DNA of 64,000 nt, from positions 2,914,001-2,978,000 of the forward strand of contig NZ_CP012601.1 of assembly GCF_001278755.1 (NCBI RefSeq), given 5' to 3'. Position numbers and translations under genes: made by a program. The stretch's first letter is position 1, and every line of letters begins with the position of its first letter. Positions 59,968 through 64,000 of the stretch are shown here, one piece after another. Origin of the DNA: Bacillus sp. FJAT-22090 (GTDB lineage: Bacteria; Bacillota; Bacilli; Bacillales_A; Planococcaceae). The notes under the pieces are model-generated. The model saw nothing but the letters and a program-made list of their open reading frames with translations. It ran no database searches and was not told where the DNA came from.

Positions 59968-59983
59968 GAATTGTGGCGTTTGT

Positions 59984-60097
59984 GTCCGGATAAGATGGAT
60001 TTCTGACCGTATAAACAAATTTCCGTCCGCATAAAAATTTTTATAACCGTATAGGACAATTTCTGACCGGATACTACAAAAATTTATGTCCACATGA
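59984..60097. repeat. Phased array C: GACCGNATAA-type units at about 20-bp pitch
   Basis: Units start at 59984 (GTCCGGATAA), 60005 (GACCGTATAA), 60025 (GTCCGCATAA), 60045 (AACCGTATAG), 60065 (GACCGGATAC) and a weak one at 60088 (GTCCACATGA). Steps are 21, 20, 20, 20 and 23 bp. Several copies share an upstream ATTTCT extension. The array fills much of the gap 59968-60204, about 110 bp before the VOC gene. Confidence 0.85.
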
Positions 60098-60204
60098 CGC
60101 TTATGACATAAGTTTTTCTTATACCAAACAATAATTACTATAAAATTTTCAAATGCCTGTTTGGAGCATATGATGAAAGTAGAACGAAACAAGGAGGACT
60201 TGTC

Positions 60205-60573
60205 ATGTCATTCATCTTTAAATCTATCGATCATGTTCAATTAGCTGCTCCAAAAGGTTCAGAACCAATTGCTAGACAGTTTTTTGGTGAGGTTCTAGGA
60301 TTCAAAGAAATAGAAAAGCCAGAAGCTTTAAAGAAAAAGGGCGGTGTTTGGTTTGAATTTGGTAATTATCAAATTCATATAGGCATTGAGGAACCATTCG
60401 CACCAGCTAAAAAAGCACATCCTGCGTTCCAGATTGAAAATCTTGAATCATTAAAAGAGCATTTAACAAATAAAGAAATTAACTATATTGTTGATTATGA
60501 TCTGCCAGGTGCAAATAGAATTTATATACACGATCCATTTGGAAACAGAATGGAGATTCTAGAGTGGATTTAA
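60205..60573 (+). CDS. Glyoxalase/VOC-superfamily protein
   Basis: 122 aa, one VOC fold of two beta-alpha-beta-beta-beta modules. Metal-site candidates: IDHVQLAAP (His9), YQIHIGIEE, KAHPAFQIE and RMEILEW. Such small proteins include dioxygenase-like enzymes and antibiotic-binding or resistance proteins; the substrate is unknown. AAGGAGG 7-8 nt before ATG. Monocistronic, ending at the terminator 60591-60624. Confidence 0.88.
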   Translation: MSFIFKSIDHVQLAAPKGSEPIARQFFGEVLGFKEIEKPEALKKKGGVWFEFGNYQIHIGIEEPFAPAKKAHPAFQIENLESLKEHLTNKEINYIVDYDLPGANRIYIHDPFGNRMEILEWI

Positions 60574-60590
60574 CTTAAAGTATAAGAAAC

Positions 60591-60624
60591 AAAACACCCT
60601 GGTTTATTAAACCGGGGTGTTTTC
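60591..60624. terminator. Bidirectional terminator
   Basis: AAAACACCCTGGTTTA and TAAACCGGGGTGTTTT form a long stem with A-run and T-run on its two sides. It serves the VOC gene (+) and the DUF418 gene (-), whose stop lies inside it. Confidence 0.88.
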
Positions 60625-61803
60625 AAGTTCTACTCGCTTTTTCAATAATTTCCTACTTTTTCTAACTGACCCATTCCATGAAAAATTGGTCCAGATTCTC
60701 ATTATTATTTCTAGCGGTCCGCGACGGAATTTTTTCAAATACAATGTACTACTTAGACATTGCACAGCAAAGATTACGAGTCCTAGAATTATACTATTTA
60801 ACATTCCGAAGTCTCCGAAAACTCCTAAACCGTATCCATAAAATATGGTTGTACATATAAGACTCTGCGAAATATAATTTGTTAGAGAAAGCTTTCCGAC
60901 ACTTTCAAAACTGCGAAATACGATAGAATTAGAAAATGAAGTAAATAGTATTGCAAATAGAGAAATATATCCTACAGAAAGAAGCTGGGCACCAAGATTT
61001 AATAAGATAGCAGACCAAGCATTTTCTTGAAGAAGTATACTACCACTCTTTAACGCAAGACCAATTGGTAAAAGTATCGCTCCGACTTTATACCATTTTT
61101 GTTCCATTCGCGGTCTGGTAAACAGGTTCCCTTTTGCTGCAGCCATCCCAAACAAAAATAGTGGAGCTGTCATAAATGGGGCTAGAATTACTATGAAAAA
61201 AATAAAGTACTTATCTTCGAATACTAGCGGATTTTCGGTATTTCGATGATGCTTAATCTCTTCATAGGTTCCGTTTTTATAAATATCATTTGTTTTAACA
61301 ATATAGGAAGATAATTTTTCTACTTCTTCTTTTGTTTCTTCTAAAATTCCATAGCCCATAGCACTTGTTAAAAGGAACAAAATAACTCCCCATATAATAA
61401 GTGTTTTTTTCTTCCTGTTTATAAACATCAATAAAAAGAAACCCATAAATCCGTAAAATGCTAAAATATCTCCTTCCCACAAAAAAGTCCCGTGCAAAAT
61501 CCCAAGTGTTATTAGCAATATGAATCGTCTAATTAAATGCCATCTCACTTTTACTTCCTTATTTCTTAAAGATTCAACCATCTTAATAAGTGAATAACCA
61601 AAAAGGAAAGTAAAAATTGGCATGAAGCTACCCTCTACTGCTATTTTTATAAACTTATATGCCCATGTATCCATACCCGAGAGAGAAAAATAAGAAATTT
61701 CATCTTTTCCCCATATTCCATACTGAAATATAAGCATATTAGCTAGTAATATACCGAATAGACTAAGCCCTCTTAAACTATCAATCAATTTTACTCTTTC
61801 CAT
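60607..61803 (-). CDS. DUF418/YeiB-family membrane protein
   Basis: 398 aa, about ten hydrophobic segments. Typical start RVKLIDSLRGLSLFGILLAN and internal FTFLFGYSL and GKLSLTNYISQSLICT, the signature of YeiB/DUF418 proteins related to acyltransferase-3-like membrane proteins. Function unknown. Monocistronic, divergent from the response regulator at 61917. Confidence 0.9.
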   Translation of the reverse strand: MERVKLIDSLRGLSLFGILLANMLIFQYGIWGKDEISYFSLSGMDTWAYKFIKIAVEGSFMPIFTFLFGYSLIKMVESLRNKEVKVRWHLIRRFILLITLGILHGTFLWEGDILAFYGFMGFFLLMFINRKKKTLIIWGVILFLLTSAMGYGILEETKEEVEKLSSYIVKTNDIYKNGTYEEIKHHRNTENPLVFEDKYFIFFIVILAPFMTAPLFLFGMAAAKGNLFTRPRMEQKWYKVGAILLPIGLALKSGSILLQENAWSAILLNLGAQLLSVGYISLFAILFTSFSNSIVFRSFESVGKLSLTNYISQSLICTTIFYGYGLGVFGDFGMLNSIILGLVIFAVQCLSSTLYLKKFRRGPLEIIMRIWTNFSWNGSVRKSRKLLKKRVELENTPV

Positions 61804-61916
61804 TTAAAACAAATCCCCCTAGAATTTCGTATCACTCCTTTGTTAGTATAAAATAGAAAGCTTATGACAGAATGAAACGTACCTTAAAATATTCTTAAAT
61901 TTTGGAGTGGTTATTG

Positions 61917-62621
61917 GTGTTAGATGCGAAAATATTAGTAGTGGATGATGAACAGGCTATCGGAGATATGGTTGATATAATTCTAAAAAAAGAAGGATTT
62001 ACCCATGTTGATGTATGTACAAATTACAAAGATGCAGACTTACTCATTTCACATAATAATTATGATCTATTGATATTAGATATTATGCTCCCAGATGGAA
62101 CTGGACTAGATTTAGCGAAAAAGGTCCGCACAAAATCAGATGCACCAATCTTTTTTTTAACAGCAAAAGCAAATGATGCAGATAAGCTTCGTGGTTTCAT
62201 GTACGGAGCCGATGATTATATTACCAAACCATTTAATCCAATGGAACTCGCAGCTCGCGTAAAAGTGCAGATGAAACGGTATACCTCCTCCTTCTTAAAG
62301 CCTTTATCGAAGCAAGTGTTTGACTTTGGTAGGTTCCAATTGAACGTAGCAGCAGCTGAATTGACTGTAGCAGAAGATACTTCTGTTTTAAGCGGAAAAC
62401 TTTTTCATTTACTCCAATTCTTTTGCGAACATCCTGGGCAGGTCCTTTCAAAAGAACAAATTTATTCTCAAGTATGGGGAGAAGAGCATTTTATTGATGA
62501 TAACACGATAATGGTTCATGTCCGAAAGCTACGAGAAAAAATTGAAGTTAACCCAGGTAACCCTCAACTTATTTTAACTATCCGTGGAGTCGGATACAAA
62601 CTCATTAGTAAGGAGAATTAG
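61917..62621 (+). CDS. OmpR-family response regulator
   Basis: 234 aa from GTG 61917 (GGAGTGG about 7 nt upstream); TTG codons at 61902 and 61914 are alternatives. Receiver domain with Asp55 (LLILDIMLPDG) and Lys in ITKPF; C-terminal winged helix with VLSKEQIYSQVWGE and IRGVGYKL. Operon with the histidine kinase that starts 1 bp after its stop. Target genes unknown. Confidence 0.93.
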   Translation: MLDAKILVVDDEQAIGDMVDIILKKEGFTHVDVCTNYKDADLLISHNNYDLLILDIMLPDGTGLDLAKKVRTKSDAPIFFLTAKANDADKLRGFMYGADDYITKPFNPMELAARVKVQMKRYTSSFLKPLSKQVFDFGRFQLNVAAAELTVAEDTSVLSGKLFHLLQFFCEHPGQVLSKEQIYSQVWGEEHFIDDNTIMVHVRKLREKIEVNPGNPQLILTIRGVGYKLISKEN

Positions 62622-62622
62622 T

Positions 62623-64000
62623 ATGAGTTTATCAGGGAAAATGACTACACGATTTTTAGCATATTTTGTTATCTTTTATAGTGTATTACTTATTGTGTCT
62701 ATCGGACTGATAGTATATTTTGTTTATGATCTAATCGAGAGCAATAGTTACTCTGATATTCGTGAATTAGATGCATTTGAACTTGAGTCCGATTTTACCA
62801 AGGATTCAAATGGGGTCTATCATTTATCTCAAAAGTTAATAGATTCAGCGCATGAAAATACAGGACTTGTTCAATTAATCAACAAGAATGGCAAAGTCCT
62901 AGCTAGTTCAGAAAATAACAGTAATTGCTGTGAAAGCTACACTTTATCACAATTTGTAGCAATGACAAAAACAAAAGAGGCTTTTGTTTGGGAACAAGGC
63001 GATGGCTTATATATAGTATTTATCGAAAAACATCCTGCCACACAGTTATTATCTATGATAGTTCAAGAAAATATCGGAAGTTTATCGCATGAAACCAAAA
63101 AGAAACTAGATGATGCAGACGCAAGCCTAGAAATCTATACGACAGAAGGTAGACTAAAACAAGTTGTTTATGGTGACAAAAAACAAGCACTCAGTGGGAT
63201 TGAAATACTCGCTAGTTCCCATAACTATTCTGAAAGAAAAGAAGTTGTTGCTTCAGAAATACTTGAAGATGGTACCATCGCTGTCGTCCGAATGAATAAT
63301 TCAAATTATTATCCCTTTGAACCCGCATTTTTAGATGGGATGAAAAAGTTTGGAATAGGACTTCTTTTATTTCACCTCATTCTTTTTTTCTTTACTATTT
63401 TATTCTCTTTTTGGATTGGGAATCGCTTTGGCCGACCTGTTTTATTTTTTCTTAAACGTATCGAAAAGTTAGCCGAGCAAGACTATAAACCTTTAGATGA
63501 TCGTAGATTAAGAACTAAAAAGACCGGACGTTTTAAACGAAAATATCGTGTATACGAAGACATTGATCGATCACTTTCCAGATTAGCAAATACGTTAGAA
63601 GCTAATGAGCGAAAAATAATGCAGACTGAAAAGTTACGCGAAGATTGGATTACTGGTTTGTCACATGATTTAAAAACACCACTTAGTTCTATTTATGGAT
63701 ATTCCACTATGCTTGCTTCTGATGATTATGACTGGTCAAATCTAGAAGTTAAAAATTTTGCAAAGACTATGCAAGAGAAGTCGAACTATATGGATGCTTT
63801 AATAGAAGATTTAACATACACGTATCAATTAAAAAATAATGCAATTGCTATCAATAAAGTCGATGTGAATCTTTTAAGTTTTCTTAAGATGTATGTTAAA
63901 AATTCTGTTTGGGGAGATATACAAGACCCCCAAGGAGACAACCATGCACATGTTTTTATTGATCCAAAATTATTCGAAAGAGTTCTCGATAATTTAGTCG
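62623..64000 (+). CDS. Membrane sensor histidine kinase, 3' end cut by window edge
   Basis: Open from ATG 62623 (AAGGAG upstream) to the window end, 459 codons. First membrane segment at about residues 10-37 (FLAYFVIFYSVLLIVSIGLI), extracellular sensor part to about 245, second membrane segment around 246-270 (LLLFHLILFFFTILFSFWIG), a linker, then HisKA with GLSHDLKTPLSSIYGY (His348). The window ends inside the HATPase domain (N-box FERVLDNLV begins). Partner of the preceding response regulator. Confidence 0.92.
   Translation, partial: MSLSGKMTTRFLAYFVIFYSVLLIVSIGLIVYFVYDLIESNSYSDIRELDAFELESDFTKDSNGVYHLSQKLIDSAHENTGLVQLINKNGKVLASSENNSNCCESYTLSQFVAMTKTKEAFVWEQGDGLYIVFIEKHPATQLLSMIVQENIGSLSHETKKKLDDADASLEIYTTEGRLKQVVYGDKKQALSGIEILASSHNYSERKEVVASEILEDGTIAVVRMNNSNYYPFEPAFLDGMKKFGIGLLLFHLILFFFTILFSFWIGNRFGRPVLFFLKRIEKLAEQDYKPLDDRRLRTKKTGRFKRKYRVYEDIDRSLSRLANTLEANERKIMQTEKLREDWITGLSHDLKTPLSSIYGYSTMLASDDYDWSNLEVKNFAKTMQEKSNYMDALIEDLTYTYQLKNNAIAINKVDVNLLSFLKMYVKNSVWGDIQDPQGDNHAHVFIDPKLFERVLDNLV

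Overview
The window is low-GC, densely coded chromosomal DNA from a spore-forming member of the Bacillales. Evidence: Spo0M with a sigma-W-type promoter, sigma-B-type promoters, AGGAGG ribosome sites with frequent TTG/GTG starts, U-tailed terminators, OpuA betaine transport, a ykoFEDC thiamine operon and a gas-vesicle cluster in the Bacillus (Priestia) megaterium gene order. A Planococcaceae-like host (Psychrobacillus, Lysinibacillus or Sporosarcina type) is my inference, not something the sequence proves. No rRNA, tRNA, CRISPR array or transposase was seen.

Layout. 1-7.5 kb: 3'-truncated SNF2/SWIM helicase (- strand), a GAF-GAF-PAS histidine kinase, two lipoproteins and a YflT-type general stress protein behind a sigma-B-type promoter. 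7.6-11.2 kb: CUT1 sugar ABC importer without its own ATPase, interrupted by a structured intergenic repeat and preceded by a serine-hydrolase remnant. 11.5-16.3 kb: TetR, acyl-CoA ligase, MaoC hydratase, KASIII-like enzyme and a LivK-like binding protein broken by one in-frame TAA. 17.1-20.9 kb: opuA glycine-betaine importer with a divergent GbsR/OpcR-type regulator. 21.2-28.7 kb: complete gas-vesicle cluster gvpA-P-Q-B-R-N-F-G-L-S-K-J-T-U (- strand) with a sigma-B-type promoter before gvpA. 29.2-40.8 kb: carbon-phosphorus lyase operon phnG-H-I-J-K-M-L-(PHP phosphodiesterase)-D-C-E-E with a Pho-box-like site upstream and a GntR/UTRA regulator nearby. 40.9-50.2 kb: small membrane proteins, MBL hydrolase, TetR with a double palindromic operator, Spo0M, a degenerate-GGDEF/EAL protein, a DUF2971 protein and a second betaine-type importer with a sigma-B-type promoter. 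50.6-54.8 kb: two-component system and two lipoproteins, one made of ankyrin repeats. 54.8-64 kb: hydroxyacid dehydrogenase, TPP riboswitch plus ykoFEDC, DUF1697, VOC and DUF418 proteins, and a response regulator with a histidine kinase cut by the window end.

How it fits together. Several systems deal with stress or scarcity: two compatible-solute importers, a general stress protein, gas vesicles and phosphonate use. Three of these transcription units (stress protein, gas vesicles, second betaine importer) carry 35/10 pairs with the same 13-bp spacing expected for sigma-B, so a shared stress regulon is a testable inference.

The most unusual signal is not a gene. Three intergenic regions (about 16.42-16.50, 39.68-39.77 and 59.98-60.10 kb) each hold 4-6 copies of a roughly 10-nt unit repeated at a 20-21 bp pitch, with unrelated sequence between copies. 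The unit differs between sites, although the first two share the core TTRGTTG. Each array lies upstream of a short + strand gene. I know of no named element with this architecture.
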